Below the pieces are notes generated by a model. That model was not told the DNA's origin. It searched no databases and was given only the letters and a program-made list of their open reading frames with translations. Shown piece by piece: positions 1 to 13,195 of a stretch of 64,000 nt of DNA. Source of the stretch: Amaranthus tricolor (lineage: Eukaryota > Streptophyta > Magnoliopsida > Caryophyllales > Amaranthaceae); contig NC_080051.1 in assembly GCF_026212465.1 (NCBI RefSeq), positions 24,153,727 through 24,217,726 of the forward strand. Reading direction: 5' to 3'. Numbering within the stretch: the first letter of the stretch is position 1; each line of letters opens with the position of its first letter. Made by a program: the position numbers and the translations under genes.

Positions 1-3000
1 TGAAATCATGGAAGATGGTTCAAAACTCAAGAATTTTAGTTCTAGGGTTCATTTATGAAGTAATGAATAGTTTTAGACTTTTAGTATCATGATTCATATG
101 GTTAAAAAAAATAAGATCAAATTTCTAAGTTGATAATGGGAAGAAAAGTATATGATGTGAAATTACACAAACTATTGCATGTGCTATTATTAAGAGATTA
201 TTGGCTGAGAGTGATCAACACATGGTATATGACTATCAGAGAGACATCAGTGGCTATAAGTTAAGTTCCTTGGTTGCTTTCACCAAGCACTTGTCATAAT
301 CGTCTCTTGTTTGTGACTACATAATATGACCGTTGGCCCCTTTATACTTCTCTTCTTCATTCTAACTTCCCAATCTTATTAGGCCTCCACGTTATGTTTT
401 GTCCCTGGATTACGCCATTGCTGGCTGACAATCAAATAAATGCTGTTAATTTGTTGAAATGTTCCTTTTGTATCATGAAACAGGCTGTGTTGTATTTGGC
501 ATCTATTATCTTTCATCCAACTTCCCTGATGGGGATTTTGTTTTTTAATGTAAGGTGAAAACATCAAAGTATTTTTATTTATTTTCTTCGTTTTATTTCT
601 TTTAACTATGTGATTTTTTTCTTTTGGAAAACAATGTTCAGGATGAATGAAGGTAGGGTAAAAAGATGATCAATTCATTCTATTGTGGTATTAATATATT
701 CTAGTTTTAGGCTTTTAATTTTAAAGTCAAATGTATTTTATTGTTTAAAACTATTGTATTTAACTCTTTTATTCTTTAGCTATAATGATGATGTTTAATG
801 CTTACCTAAAAAATGAATAAAACTAGTATGTGTCATATTTTATAATTTAGATGAAATTTAATGATTTCTAAAAACACTAGTCTACCGTTCTACTTTTCTT
901 AAAAGAGTGGTAATAATTAAGATTATATATTTTCGAAATATAATTTTTGTAGTGTATTTGAAGCCAATGTTACAAAAATTTCCAAGGTGATTTATCTTGG
1001 TTATCATCAACATGTTCCCTACTTATAAAATCAAAATATATTAAAAAAATTATAATATTGGTTTGTTATTCACTAGCTAGCGTGGAGTTGCACTACACAT
1101 ATGTGAATAATTTTAGGTTTTTTTAGGCTAAGGTTTGTCATGTCACTGTTGTTAGCAATGAAGAACCCACATAATTGGTCCTCCGATCCATTACCATCAC
1201 TTTCCTTAATCAAGAGATAAACATTATATGCTTTCATGGCTACAAATTGAAGTATATTCCATATGACACCATGGGCGTAAAAGTTTCCCATGTGAAGGAG
1301 TAGCTCTCATATGATGTACCCAGGTTTGCTCATTGGCTGATATTTTGACTATTGAATAGGCAGACTATGATACTTTTAAATTTGTATAATGGAATATAAA
1401 TTGAATTACGGTCTTATCTAAAAATCAATTAATGTAAGATCAAATGACTTCTTAAATTTTGGTATTGTTCTCTTGTAAATAGTTGCATGTTTTATACGAA
1501 GAATAATTTCATATGAGATGGGTGATGTTATTTATAACTAAGAGCGACTTCTTATCTTTTAGAAAATGGAATTAAATGTCATATATTGAATTTTGTGAAA
1601 TAATTTCACCACAAATTAAATCACTAATAAATTATTTCATCCATAAGAAAAACATAGCAATTTTATTGAAACAATATAGTGAGTAAAAGTTATAAAATTC
1701 TAAAGTTGATTTTTTTTTTTTTTTAAATTAGGTCAATAATGTTAAATTTTTTATTCTTGAACTTGACAAGTGGCAATACAAGAGGGGGTTAGGGTCTTTT
1801 GCTTGTCTGAAACCTGTGGCGAACATGGCGGGTCAGATTAAGATAATTTTTTGGAAAAAAATTTTATTGAAAAAAGCAGAAGAAATTGTGGGCAAAAATA
1901 GATTTACGATTATTGATGAGTAGGGACACAAATGGACCAACTCTAGTTTGATTTTAAGTGCATTTGCATGTGCTATTGTCATTAGCAATTAGCATATTGG
2001 TACTACTATTATGCTGTATTGCTGTTTAGCCTATTTTTATGTATTTAATCATTCTGTTATTCTGTCACATTAATATATGCTTAGGGTTTTCTCTTAATTT
2101 ATGGCCATTTTTGTTATCCACATGCATGTTTAAGACCTTGCTTTTAACTATTTCCAAATTGCATTTCTTCTTAATTTACTTCATCTCTTTGTGGTACTAA
2201 TTCTAATCAATCTCTTTTTGATACTCCTAACTAACAATTGAATGAACCAAATTTACTTATTTTCATTATAAAGAAAAAGGACTACCCTTTAAATTTTGCC
2301 CAGGCATAAATTGCCAATGGTCCAACTTTTATAAATGTTTTAAAAAGATGGTAGAAAGTTTTTGTTTTAAAAAGGAAGAGATGAATTAAAGAGAAATCAA
2401 AACAAAGACATCTAATTGTTCATACGATTAATTAAAGAAATTTTTATCAATGGTGTATTGTGTTTAATAGCATCTTAGTTTCAATTTGTTTGATATTTTC
2501 ACCTCGACACTCCGTAAGTGGAATGAATGAAAGAAGTTTTTCTTTTGTTTATGACTTTTTAGTTAGTTTATATCAATATTTGTTCATGAATTTGAACGCA
2601 CAAAGATAAAAAATGAAGAAACAAAAGAAAACAAAGCCAATACTCAAAGCAACAAACAATGCAAGAATAAGACCAAGAAGCAAGAACTTTGATTTTAATG
2701 ATAACTAAGGTACCCTCCACCACAAACAAAATTTTGTATACTTAATTGGAATTTAACAATTACAAAAAGAAAATACTCACAAAAAACTCACACTTTAAAG
2801 CTAATAAGAACTGCGATGATTTTCTCTCGAAATACAAGAATAAAGACTCTCTTTTTAGTCTTAAATGGCCAAAGAAGAAAAACCTAGGAGTCCCCAAAAA
2901 CATTTACACATGCAAATTGTAACTTCAAGGTGCTGACAAGCTTGTTCGATCAAGCCATACATTTGCTCGACCGAGCAACCCTGTTTTCACTTCTTTCTTT

Positions 3001-3184
3001 GCACTTTCTTGCTCCAAGCTCATGCTATGTTCCCTCCCTTACTTATTCATCCCTATCTTCATCTATGCAAGTTAGTGCTTTAGCCATCAAGTGATCAAAT
3101 TTATCATCATTGATGGATAATTTGATTTTTGCATTAACAATTTAACTTTGTTGTAAATGGTTTTAACCCCAGGATATCATATAC
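1..3184. other. Gene-less AT-rich stretch
   Basis: I see no convincing gene here. The longest open frames (about 60-70 codons, near 379-567 and 1073-1291) resemble no family I know and sit in low-complexity AT-rich DNA. From about 2580 to 3140 the base composition changes and the sequence reads like a decayed LTR or other repeat, including a short inverted motif near 2942-2985. I found no matching ends or target duplication, so I do not call an element. Confidence 0.5.
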
Positions 3185-3710
3185 TGTTGTGCGACAGCGG
3201 AAGGAAGGTCGATGAACAACAATAAAACAACAGGAAATTCAATGCAAACAATAAGAAAATGACACAAGAAATTTAACGTGGTTCACTATCAATGTGATAG
3301 CTACGTCCACCGGCACCGAGAACAAACATTTTCACTATGATCTCAAAGAATACAAGATGAATTACAATCACGCTCACAAACTACTATGGCTCTCTTGTGA
3401 TCTCTTACAATTTGTGAATCATGATCCCTAGTGCTAACAAGAGGGTGTATTTATAATAAATCAACTTGAAAAACAGTTTTAGGGACTAAGTAACCACAAA
3501 TAAAGGGTAACCGTCCCAAAAGACGTTTCCCGTGAAAAGAAACTTCAATTGCACGACCTGTGTAAAACTACGCGAGCCGCAGAGTGAGATCAAAAGCAAC
3601 TCCGCGGCCCGCGGAGTTGTCGGAACATTCTCCGCGCCCCGCGGAGGTCCCTCTGACCCGTACTCATCTCCTTCAATGGTGTTTGCTAGTTTGAGTCACC
3701 ATTAACAACA
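3185..3710 (-). mobile_element. Solo LTR of a Ty1-copia-like retrotransposon
   Basis: A 526-bp block starts TGTTGT and ends ACAACA, the short inverted ends of an LTR. It is flanked on both sides by the same 5 bp, TATAC (3180-3184 and 3711-3715), as expected for a retrotransposon target-site duplication. On the minus strand a TATAAATA box (about 3447-3454) is followed by a segment like the transcribed end of copia LTRs, which suggests minus orientation. There is no internal region, so the element was probably lost by LTR-LTR recombination. The part near 3595-3650 holds two GC-rich palindromic motifs (CCGCGG..CCGCGG type) that stand out from the AT-rich surroundings. Confidence 0.75.
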
Positions 3711-3715
3711 TATAC

Positions 3716-5817
3716 TCTATATCATTTATTTAGTTTTCTTTAAAAAATAGTAGGGGGAACTATATGATTTCCACATAGAATACTAAATGATACAAATCCT
3801 TCATTTGAGCTTTGGAAATCTAAATCGGGCCCTAAAATCTATGGTTCTTTACCAAGTGCATTCTTTTTTTACATGGGACCTAATATTTTTCCTAGCTGAT
3901 CGATTTCATATTAATCAAGTATATACAGGACTTGGTTATCCAGTGCAAATAATTAGACACTATGAACTTATTTTTCACTGTTTTCTTCATTAAAGATTTT
4001 AACCGGGGCCCTGTATTATTTTCGATAAATAATTTCATATCTTATCTACAAAATCTGCTATGATCTTGCCATGTGATATCCACATTGCTCTAAGTGCTCA
4101 TCTTTGTGGGATTTTTGTCTATGCTGCATAAATGTATGAAAAACAAATTTCATGTACTTTTTGCAATATTTAAAAAAAGAGCTTTTGGAGTAAGAAAACC
4201 TTAATAGATTGGACATTATTCTGGAATTTTATAGATTTCTTTTGTACTTCTGGTTCTGTATTACCCTGCTTCTTCTGATTGTAAGTCTTTTCATGATTGC
4301 ACATAAATAATGCATTACATGTCTCTTTTCTTTTAATGTTTTTCTCATTTGTTTTATACTTCTATTTAATTTGCAATCTATTTAGGCAGAGAATATGTTG
4401 TTAACTAATTGAACATAAATAATGAAGAGAGATAATTTGGATGAATATCAAAATGCAACGTTTTTAGGTCTTTCTCGAGCTGAGGGTCTCTTTTGTCGTA
4501 ACCTTTTCATGGGTATAGTTTAACGTCTTACATTCCTCTCCACACCCAAATTATAGCTTTTACAAGCGACATATACCGGGTATGATGTTGATGAAAATAG
4601 AACTTTTTTGTATCAAATTTGCTTCAATTATTGTGATGAAAAGCCAAACAAAACTTTAATCTCGTGATAAGACTTTATCCTACTTGGCTTCTTCTTGCAT
4701 GACACACTGATCTGTCTGTTCTCATTTCCCCTACTTGATTTCAGCTATGATGCTGCCAATGTTTGCTTCCAGGTTACTCAACAAAAGCTTGCTATTAGCA
4801 AATGGTCTGTCAATTTCATTTTTTTTTTATACTATTTTTGGCATTTTCTTTTCCTTTTTCTCCTCCTCTTATTCCTTAAGATAGCCTATATGCTTGCTCT
4901 ATTATGAGTCTATAATAAATACCGTAATAAGGCATGAATGCTAGACTATGTAACTAAAATATGACCATTTCGTATAGTTATTTACACTGGTACAATTCTT
5001 GATATTTTTCAAGTATAATCTGTCAATCGAGTAAACTTGTATGTGAGACTTAAATCGACTTGTTTGTTGTCGTACATCAAAACTGATATATATTGGGTTG
5101 CATTAGTCGTTGTGTCATTAGATTGGAATTTTAATGGCCGAAGTTTGATTAACTTTGTGGTTATACGGAAAAGATATATACTTCTAATCTCTTTAGCTAC
5201 TTGGCCTTTGCCGAGACTTAGAAATGTCTTGCATGTATTGATAATTTGTTAATTATACTAGTATGAATTTATATGAACAGAACATGTATTACTTCGCTTC
5301 TTCAACTCTTTTTTTTTAAATTATAAATCAAGTAAAATTAGTGCAGGTTTACTTTTGGTATAGATTTATTTTGTAAAACTATATGAAAAAGAATATCACT
5401 TTGAGCTATAAGTACTCCTAACAAAATAAGACATCTTGCAAATTATCTTCTTTTATTATGTGTGTTAAAAGCCACAACCACCCATGCAAGGTGTTTAATT
5501 GTTTAGGCCCATAGACTGTAATTATTCTATAGCATGCTAATTATATTATTGGTACCACATGCGTGATTATCTTTAAAACAAATAAAAGGTAGATAACAAA
5601 GACTAATTTAAATGCTCTTAAACTTGTATAGATTATAGGTTGTTTTTCTTTAAGGGAACAGTACTCTAACGACCAAAACTACCAATAGGGTATCCCGTAA
5701 AACCTGTAATCACAAAGCAGTAAACACAATTAGGGACCCACTTGATACCCAAAAAATAAGGGCAGGGTCCCACTTAATTTATAGTTTAATCACGCCATTT
5801 AACCCGGCTTTTTATCT
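3716..5817. other. Gene-less stretch upstream of the pectate lyase
   Basis: T-rich, intron-like sequence without a supported gene. One short segment (about 4740-4778) looks like an exon between a TTTCAG acceptor and a CAG/GTTACT donor, but its translation resembles nothing I recognise. The last few hundred bases are presumably the promoter region of the pectate lyase. Confidence 0.4.
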
Positions 5818-5827
5818 CTTTATAATC
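5818..5827 (+). promoter_or_regulatory. Putative TATA box of the pectate lyase gene
   Basis: The sequence TTTATAATCC lies about 135 bases upstream of the start codon. It is followed by a CT-rich leader (about 5880-5930), typical of a plant 5' UTR. Position and composition are the only evidence. Confidence 0.4.
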
Positions 5828-5957
5828 CATACCTCTCCCTCCCATTTTCTTTCATCCAAACCAAACTAACTCACAATACACTTGAAAGTTCTTCCCTCTC
5901 TTTCTCTCTTTCTTTTTATTTTACTTCCCCAAAAAAGAGAGAAAAGTGAAGTCTTTA

Positions 5958-8900
5958 ATGGCATCCTATGTAATGTTATTCTTGTTGTTTTCTCTCTTAA
6001 CACCTACTTTTGTTCTTTCTTCACCAACTGTTATTCACCCTGACCCTGAACTTGTTGTACAAGAAGTACACAGGTAGGTGCATTGTTAAGGCTCCACCCT
6101 TTCTTTATTATGTATTGCATTATTCTATTAATTCAAGTTCCAAGAGTTTTGGAATTTTTGAAAACATGGGTCCTATTTTATTAATTTTGTTTACAATTTA
6201 CTACCTCTATCATGATCTAGTAATGGCATTACTGACTCTGTTATTCTGATGTCTTCCTAAAAATGAACCTGGAGAGGAGTGAATAGTAACTTACATTAGA
6301 TTGAACTAAATTCATTTTTAGATTTAGATTTAGGATCCTAGGACCTAAATAACTGTAATGCAGAGGAATCTAGGACGGGCTAAATACTAATCTTTGCGTG
6401 GGTGTTGAACCAATTCGACAGCTATTATGTGCAATCAATATTGATATTCAAATGAGCCGCAGCTATGACCTAGACAGGTTTAATCCAAGATTCCCCTGAT
6501 GTAGTGCAAAGCCCTACAAATGTAAATTTCTTTTTTCGGTCAGGCTTTAGGGGCATTAGTTTTTTTTATTTGTTTCGACAATGTCATAGTGGTATTAGAT
6601 GATAATGTACAACTATGAAGAAAAATACTTATTGAAAAACGAATTTTTCATAACACATTTTATAAATCTCATTAACAACGTAGTTATATTAATATTTATT
6701 TTGAAGAAAATGGCTTAATAATGTACAAACTTTTATTGACAAAAATAAAGTACAAGCATTGAGTAAAACAGAGATGTATGTGCAGGCAAATTAATGAGTC
6801 CATAGCTAGGAGGAGCTTGGGTTACCTATCTTGTGGAACAGGAAACCCCATTGATGATTGCTGGAGGTGTGACCCAAACTGGCACGAAAATCGCCAGCGT
6901 CTAGCTGACTGTGCAATTGGATTCGGAAAGAATGCCATTGGTGGCAAAAATGGGCGCATTTATGTGGTAACTGATTCCGGTGATGATGATCCAGTGAACC
7001 CAAAACCCGGTACCCTTAGGTACGCTGTTGTCCAAGATGAACCATTATGGATCATATTTGAAAGAGACATGGTAATCAAATTAAAGGAAGAGTTAATCAT
7101 GAACTCTTTCAAGACAATTGATGGTAGAGGAACTAGTGTCCACATTGCTGGTGGGCCATGTATCACCATACAATATGTGACAAACATCATCATACATGGA
7201 ATTAACATACATGATTGTAAACAAGGAGGGAATGCTATGGTAAGAAGCAACCCACATCATTATGGATGGAGGACTATATCAGATGGTGATGGTGTGTCCC
7301 TTTTTGGTGCTAGTCATGTTTGGGTAGATCATTGCTCTTTGTCCAATTGTGCAGATGGGTTGATTGATGCTATCATGGGTTCTACTGCCATTACCATTTC
7401 TAACAATTACATGACTCATCATGATAAAGTCATGTTGTTGGGTCATAGTGATTCCTATACTGCTGATAAAAACATGCAAGCTACCATTGCTTTTAACCAC
7501 TTTGGTGAAGGTCTTGTTCAGAGGATGCCAAGGTAATTATCTGAATCAATTTTAATTTACCCTTTTCAAATTGCTGTTTATGGTGTCTACATGATGAATA
7601 GGCCAATATTATAGTATTGCTTTGTTAAGGAGATTTATTTTTCTTACAAAATGTCATGTACAATAATAATATTGAATTTTCTAAAGATAGCAAGTTAGTT
7701 TCATTATGGTTTAGACTTTTTTTTAATGATTTTCAAAATGTAAACAAAATTACATATTTATGTGTGTGACCGTTTCTTTTAAAAAAAAAATCTTACTTAT
7801 TATACAGTGGTAGACCTATAAAAAGGTTTGAAAGTGTTATAGCCCCACCAAAACAAGAATGATATTTAAATATTTAAAAATAAATATCAAAATATTAATA
7901 ATAAAGTGAGACGTCTCGTCAAAGAAAACTAAAAATTGTATGACTTCTCTATGGTAAGAATTTTTGAATCCGTCTTTATTATAATAGCAATATAAAAAAT
8001 GTACAAGCATAGATGAAACAGAGCTATGTTTTACAACTTTGTTTTTTTTTGATAAAAGGGTATATTAGTCTTGAGAATTATGAATTAAAGATTATGTGAT
8101 CCTTTATTCTATTTTTATTATCAGTTGATTTTTTAATTCCATGTTATTCTACTACTCAACAAATTAAACGTGGGGCTAAAATTAAGTCATTGATTGTGAT
8201 TTATAACATTACAGATGTAGACATGGATACTTCCATGTGGTGAACAATGACTACACCCACTGGGAAATGTATGCCATAGGTGGGAGTGCTAACCCTACTA
8301 TCAACAGCCAAAGCAACAGATTTTTGGCCCCTGATAGAAGATTCAGCAAAGAGGTAACTAACTAATAATCCATATCACGTTGTCTTCCCATATCATGTTA
8401 AATAACCCATTTAATTAAGAACTTAAACTTGTCAAGGAACCAACTTAACCAAAAGCTTAATTTGATGGTTGAGGTCCCATGATATATGTTATATATACTA
8501 ACACGCTTTCTCACACAAGAGCCCTTTGGGCTGGAAGTGTGGTTGCAGCACATGCCCTCCTTATATATGGCGCTAAATATTTCACTTTAAATGAGAGGTG
8601 TTAGAGATTTAAACCCGTAACCTCTTGTCACACTAACTCTGATATCATATCAAGGAACCAATTCAGCCAAAAGTTTAAGTTAATGGTTGAGACTCCATAA
8701 CATGTTATATACTCTATCACTTTATTCAGACACATAAAAAATTAAACTTAATACATTATGTTCAGGTGACAAAACATGAGGATGCTCCGGAAAGTGAATG
8801 GAAAAATTGGAATTGGAGATCAGAAGGAGACCTAATGCTAAATGGTGCATTTTTTACGGCGTCAGGCGCAGGTGCTTCAGCTAGCTATGCAAGGGCATCA

Positions 8901-8987
8901 AGTTTGGGTGCTAGACCATCAACCCTTGTTGGCTCAATTACTGCTGCTGCTGGTTCACTTAACTGTAGGAAAGGTTCTCGTTGCTGA
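5958..8987 (+). CDS. Pectate lyase (polysaccharide lyase family 1), 4 exons
   Basis: Predicted exons are 5958-6073, 6786-7532, 8215-8353 and 8766-8987; the junctions keep frame with GT-AG introns and give 407 residues, normal for plant pectate lyases. The start is the first ATG after the CT-rich leader, and residues 1-22 form a hydrophobic secretion signal. The enzyme cleaves de-esterified homogalacturonan in the cell wall by calcium-dependent beta-elimination. Family hallmarks are present: [18 protein letters not shown] near the mature N terminus, the calcium-site region [16 protein letters not shown], then [19 protein letters not shown], and [20 protein letters not shown] with the catalytic arginine. 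The Cys-rich end (NCRKGSRC) is also usual. No premature stops were seen. Intron 3 carries a TRIM element. Which paralogue this is cannot be told from the window. Confidence 0.95.
8430..8719 (-). mobile_element. TRIM-like miniature LTR retroelement (family A, copy 1) in pectate lyase intron 3
   Basis: Two direct repeats of about 72-74 bp (8430-8503 and 8648-8719) carry TG..CA-type ends. Read on the minus strand, the first is followed at once by TGATATCAGAG (8637-8647), close to the primer-binding site for initiator tRNA-Met (TGGTATCAGAG). The internal part is only about 144 bp and non-coding. This is the layout of a terminal-repeat retrotransposon in miniature. Related copies are at 26404-26668 and 33903-34117. 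I could not find a target duplication. It lies wholly within the intron. Confidence 0.7.
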
Positions 8988-8992
8988 TCTCT

Positions 8993-8998
8993 AATAAA
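8993..8998 (+). terminator. Candidate polyadenylation signal of the pectate lyase
   Basis: AATAAA occurs 5 bases after the stop codon, earlier than usual. T-rich tracts follow at about 9120-9210. It may act as a near-upstream element, but this rests on the hexamer alone. Confidence 0.3.
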
Positions 8999-9807
8999 CA
9001 ACTTAAGCAGGACCATTAATTAAGTTTATTCATAGGATTTTCTAAATTAAGACAGTCAGATAATTAATTATAAGTCACTACTCAAGTGTAATGGAAGAAT
9101 TAATTATTCTGTATTTTCTTCCTTTTTTTTTGACTTTTTTTTTTTTTTTTTTGCTTTTGTTGGCTTATTTTGACTGCATTTTTCTCAGTTTGTTTTTCCT
9201 TTTTTTTTTTTTCTTGGATTGATCCCTGAAATTACAACCTCGGCCTGTGACTCTAAACCAATCATTTAAATTGGAAGGTTAGAGTTAACAAGTGTAGATG
9301 TGTTGATGATATAAATTTTAATAAAATATACTTCATTTTTATGTCTTTCTAGTTTTCCGATGGCTTTTTATTGAATACTGCAAGTACTCTCTATTATAGT
9401 GCTCTCCCTCTCTCCTACATTGACTTGACCACTATTTTTATTTTTGATTAATAATTATCTATCTATTTAATTGAGATTACTATATTTGACTCTAAAAAAC
9501 AAAAGCTCTAACGTAAAGATTACAGGTCAAATATAATAATCTAGCTTAGATAGAGGAATATAAAACAATTATAGTAAACTGACTAGTAATATCATATTAT
9601 TTCTTATTTATGTAAAATTGCAAATGATTTTTGCTACTAAAACCACTTTTAAACAGCTTGTTTGTTTTTATAGGATAAAATTGTGTATATATAATTAACC
9701 TTCTCAAACTTAACCTAGGTGGAATCATTTGATAAGATTAGAATAATAGTAAAATGCTAATACGCTTGGTAGTAGCATTTAGTCAATGTTATAGAGAGGC
9801 TGGAGAG
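8999..9807. other. 3' flank of pectate lyase, no gene
   Basis: Downstream sequence with several long poly-T tracts (about 9120-9210) and AT-rich filler. No coding signal or repeat ends were seen. Confidence 0.5.
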
Positions 9808-10028
9808 TATTAGGTCGTGACAATTCATCACATAATTACCCCGTAGGCTTATTTATATGGATAAATTCACGGGTAATGAATGTTGACTTGTATACCCATT
9901 TGATGTGATTCACTTTTTCCCAAAACCATGTGGTATTCGAAAGATTACCCATCAAATATTATATGCAAGTACACAACCTATTATTTCAGTGATGTAAGAT
10001 TTTTCTCACATATAAAGTATTTCCAACA
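9808..10028 (-). mobile_element. Short LTR-like repeat (family B, copy 1)
   Basis: On the minus strand the block begins TGTTGGAAATACTT and ends with a GTCACGACCTAATA-like motif. The block at 44027-44158 has the same two ends and a matching middle (TCACTGAAATA..GTTGTG). The TG start and the shared ends suggest a short LTR, probably solo, of a small retroelement family. Target duplications were not clear. Confidence 0.5.
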
Positions 10029-11620
10029 GAGAGCACTTGTAGCAAGTTGAAATAGGGCAAAGAAAAGGATAGGAAACAACCATTAACATAAACATTTACT
10101 ACTAAACAAAATAAGGCAAAGATAAATATTTTCTCAGTTCCTTTGGAATAATAATAAAAATAGAGATTGGTGTATATTATTTGTTGATTTGCAGCCTAAA
10201 ATTGTGACTAAAGTGCCACATATTACAGATAGAATATAAATTAAATCTTTTTCAAGGATCATGAAAGCTATGGCCTATGAGGTGAAACCAATTCTTATTT
10301 GTGGGAGCATTTTGGATCTGGACTTTTAGTGCCTTTACTTGTACACTGTATGCTGCAGGCATGAACAAGCAACATAATTTATAGCCATAGCCAATAGTAG
10401 AACTGTAAAAGGATGAATTTACTCAATATGTTGGCCATAACAACCTTAATATGTGAATTAAGGTGTAACGACTCGTAAATAGCTTAGGCTATATATGATT
10501 TGAATTTTTTATAACCCAATATATGTACCCGATAAATTTGGTTCAAGAATAATCAATATGATCATCATCAATTCATCATCATCATACGGTATGTTGGTGT
10601 CTACTCACTTCGTTTTTTTTATCTTCTATTTGAAATATAGAAGAAATCAAGATAAACATAATTACTATGAAAGTTGAGTAAAATAATATAGAAATAAAGA
10701 TTATATTGATTAAAGTGTAAGTGTAATAATTTTATTAAATTTCATTGGGTGTATAAATACATTGAGAATTAAAATGTAAATTAATTTCTATAGATTAGAG
10801 CGTAAATGTAATAGTTTCCTTAATATTTATTGGTTACTAAAATAGAATGTAACTAAATAAGAATAACATTTTAAAATTTTCAAATAATAGGACATGTGAG
10901 AAAAACAAAAAAGAATAAAAAGAGTACTTTTTAATGTATTTTACTCATATAAACTATTGTCAGAATTCTTTACCTACAATTAAAAAAAGTCTTTACCTAC
11001 AATTAAAAAAAGGCAAAAAGCAATGAGAGCTAAATTGTTTTTTTGAGTGGGCTAAAGTTTAAACATAATTGAATTGAGGTAAAAGTGTGACAAAATATTT
11101 TCAAAAAAGGACAAAAGGAAAGAGACGAAGCACATGTTAGTTACTCTACAGCCTACTAGTATCTTCTTTTCATGAAATTTCCAACTAACATACCGGTTCT
11201 TTCATCCTTCCAATATCTTGACCGTATATCTCCACATTCAGCAAATTACCCAACATTTTTGCCCCCTTTGACTGAAATATACTCGGTTGAATTTACATTA
11301 TTTGAATTTTCTTTACAATAAATGTTTTAAAGTTAGCAAAAATTTATAATCAATTATCGTAATTTGTAAATAATTAAAAAAGATAAAAAAAATAATAAAA
11401 TAAATAAAATCAAAAAAAATAAATTAAAATAATAAAACTCTCACCCTATTAAATACTACCGCATTAGGATAATTTATAAACCTCATAAATACTATTATTT
11501 ATCAAGATCTTCCCAAAGTTAATGTAACATTAGAGTAAAAAGTATTATCATGGCTTATTGTTTATTTTAGGTTTTAAAGTGAAAGATAAATATCTTAAAA
11601 ATTTAAGGCCCAATAAATAA

Positions 11621-11882
11621 TACTTCCTTCGGATTTTGATAGTTGCTACAACTTTCATAGCAACTATTGTTCATCAACTGATCTTATTTAGTATATTTGT
11701 CCATGTATAATGTAGAATATAGTCAAGTGGAATCTTGTTTGATTCGTCTTAATGCATATTATTTTAATATTAACTTTTTAGAATTTTTTATCATATGAAA
11801 TTAAAGATATTAAAGATTAAAATCGTGCATTGTATAGCATGAAAAATAGAAGTGTAGCAACTATTAAAAACGAGATGAAGTA
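11621..11882. mobile_element. Stowaway-type (Tc1/mariner) MITE
   Basis: Ends are inverted and imperfect: the left reads TACTTCCTTCGGATTTTGAT and goes on into AGTTGCTAC, while the right reads GTAGCAACTATTAAAAACGA and goes on into GATGAAGTA. Both ends sit on TA, the usual target duplication of the superfamily. The interior is short, AT-rich and non-coding. This matches the common plant MITEs whose ends look like CTCCCTCCG. Confidence 0.65.
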
Positions 11883-13021
11883 TGTCACTTATTTTTTTTT
11901 TATTGTTGAAATTTTAAATACTTTATAAAAAAACACTAATAATTCATATTAACATAGCAAAAACGTATATTATATACAAATGTAATTCAAGTTAATATCA
12001 ACCTTTTACGTGAAATTAAATTTTTTAAACTCTAAAAAAATTTTGGTTTTGAGCGCTAGTCTGCTTTGCACTTGCTGATCGACTACCATCAACATTAGAC
12101 ATTTTAGACTATATAGCCACTACTTGCCAAGATTAATACTTGACTAGTCAAAATACTTAATTAGGTTAAAAACGCCTATTAATACTAAATTGTATGAAAA
12201 TTTAAGACGTCCACTCATTCATCATACCCAATGTATTCAGCTCATAAAATTAACACGTCTACTAATCTACAATATTCTAGGCGTGTACTTTTGAGACTTG
12301 TTGATTTTCTCAATAATAATTTGCCGGGTTTATTAGTTTAAATTTCAAATAGGAAAAATACATACTACTCCTATTATAGTCAAATTAACTTCCTCAAAAG
12401 TAGACTCTTTCCGACTCACAAATAAAACACTAACATCAAATTTTTATAATCAACCTTTTGGCTCCATAAATAGTGAGATTCATCATGATTGATTTTATTT
12501 TACATATTGGAGATTTATAAGCTCTAATTTGGTTGAATTCGTGTCTTGAAATGATATAGAATCAACGTGATAGGATAGATACGGATATGTGTTTGAATTT
12601 AATTTACACTGGAATATATAACGATCTATATGAGGAGGGCATATGTTGTATTTACAATTCTAATCCAAAAGACTCTCGTGTGAAAGGATAAGATAAAGTA
12701 TAGTAGTAAAAGATATACCTAGGTTTCAACCTTAAATTAAATCATTTGGTTGAGTTAATTCCGTGATAGATCATGTCACATTTCTCTACTCTTTGGTCTA
12801 CTGTCAATTATAGATCAGCATGTTTTGTACGAGACCGTCTTATGATGAGATGGGTCCATACAAGTAGTCCAATTAATTTTTTTAAAAAACAACTAACTAA
12901 GTGAATGGAAAATTTTTTTCCAGTTTTTTTAAAATTAAATATTAGGCTAGCTCATATTAAGTTGTTTTACAATGAGATAGTCTTAATAAAAATTTTGTCA
13001 TTATAGAATATAGATACACAA

Positions 13022-13195
13022 AAACTTGGACGAGACGGTCTCATTATGAGACCATCAATTTGGGCCGCCCAATTCGCGCGTGTAATAATATTTCAATTTT
13101 CTGAACATTTATCAATTTTGACTTTAAAGTTATCAATTTTAAAAATTAATACTTTTCAAGTCAAAATTAATATTTTTGAGATCAAAATTAAAAAA
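13022..13195. mobile_element. GAGACGGTCTC-type MITE, probably one-ended copy
   Basis: The segment opens with ACTTGGACGAGACGGTCTCA and continues through GACATTTATCAATTTT motifs. Both are shared with the element at 42450-42700. The second terminal inverted repeat is not visible before the copia insertion at 13347, so this copy is probably truncated. Confidence 0.5.

Noticed and set aside
2581..3139. Possible second solo LTR (TGTT..AACA)
   Set aside because: The flanking 5 bp differ (ATATT versus ATTTA) and no PBS, PPT or sister copy was seen.
6806..7500. Minus-strand open frames inside pectate lyase exon 2
   Set aside because: They are antisense to a well-conserved exon and have no recognisable product.
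12825..13000. MITE candidate beginning ACGAGACCGTCTTATGATGA
   Set aside because: The opposite end (ACAATGAGATAGTCTTAATA) is not a clear inverted partner, so the boundaries cannot be set.
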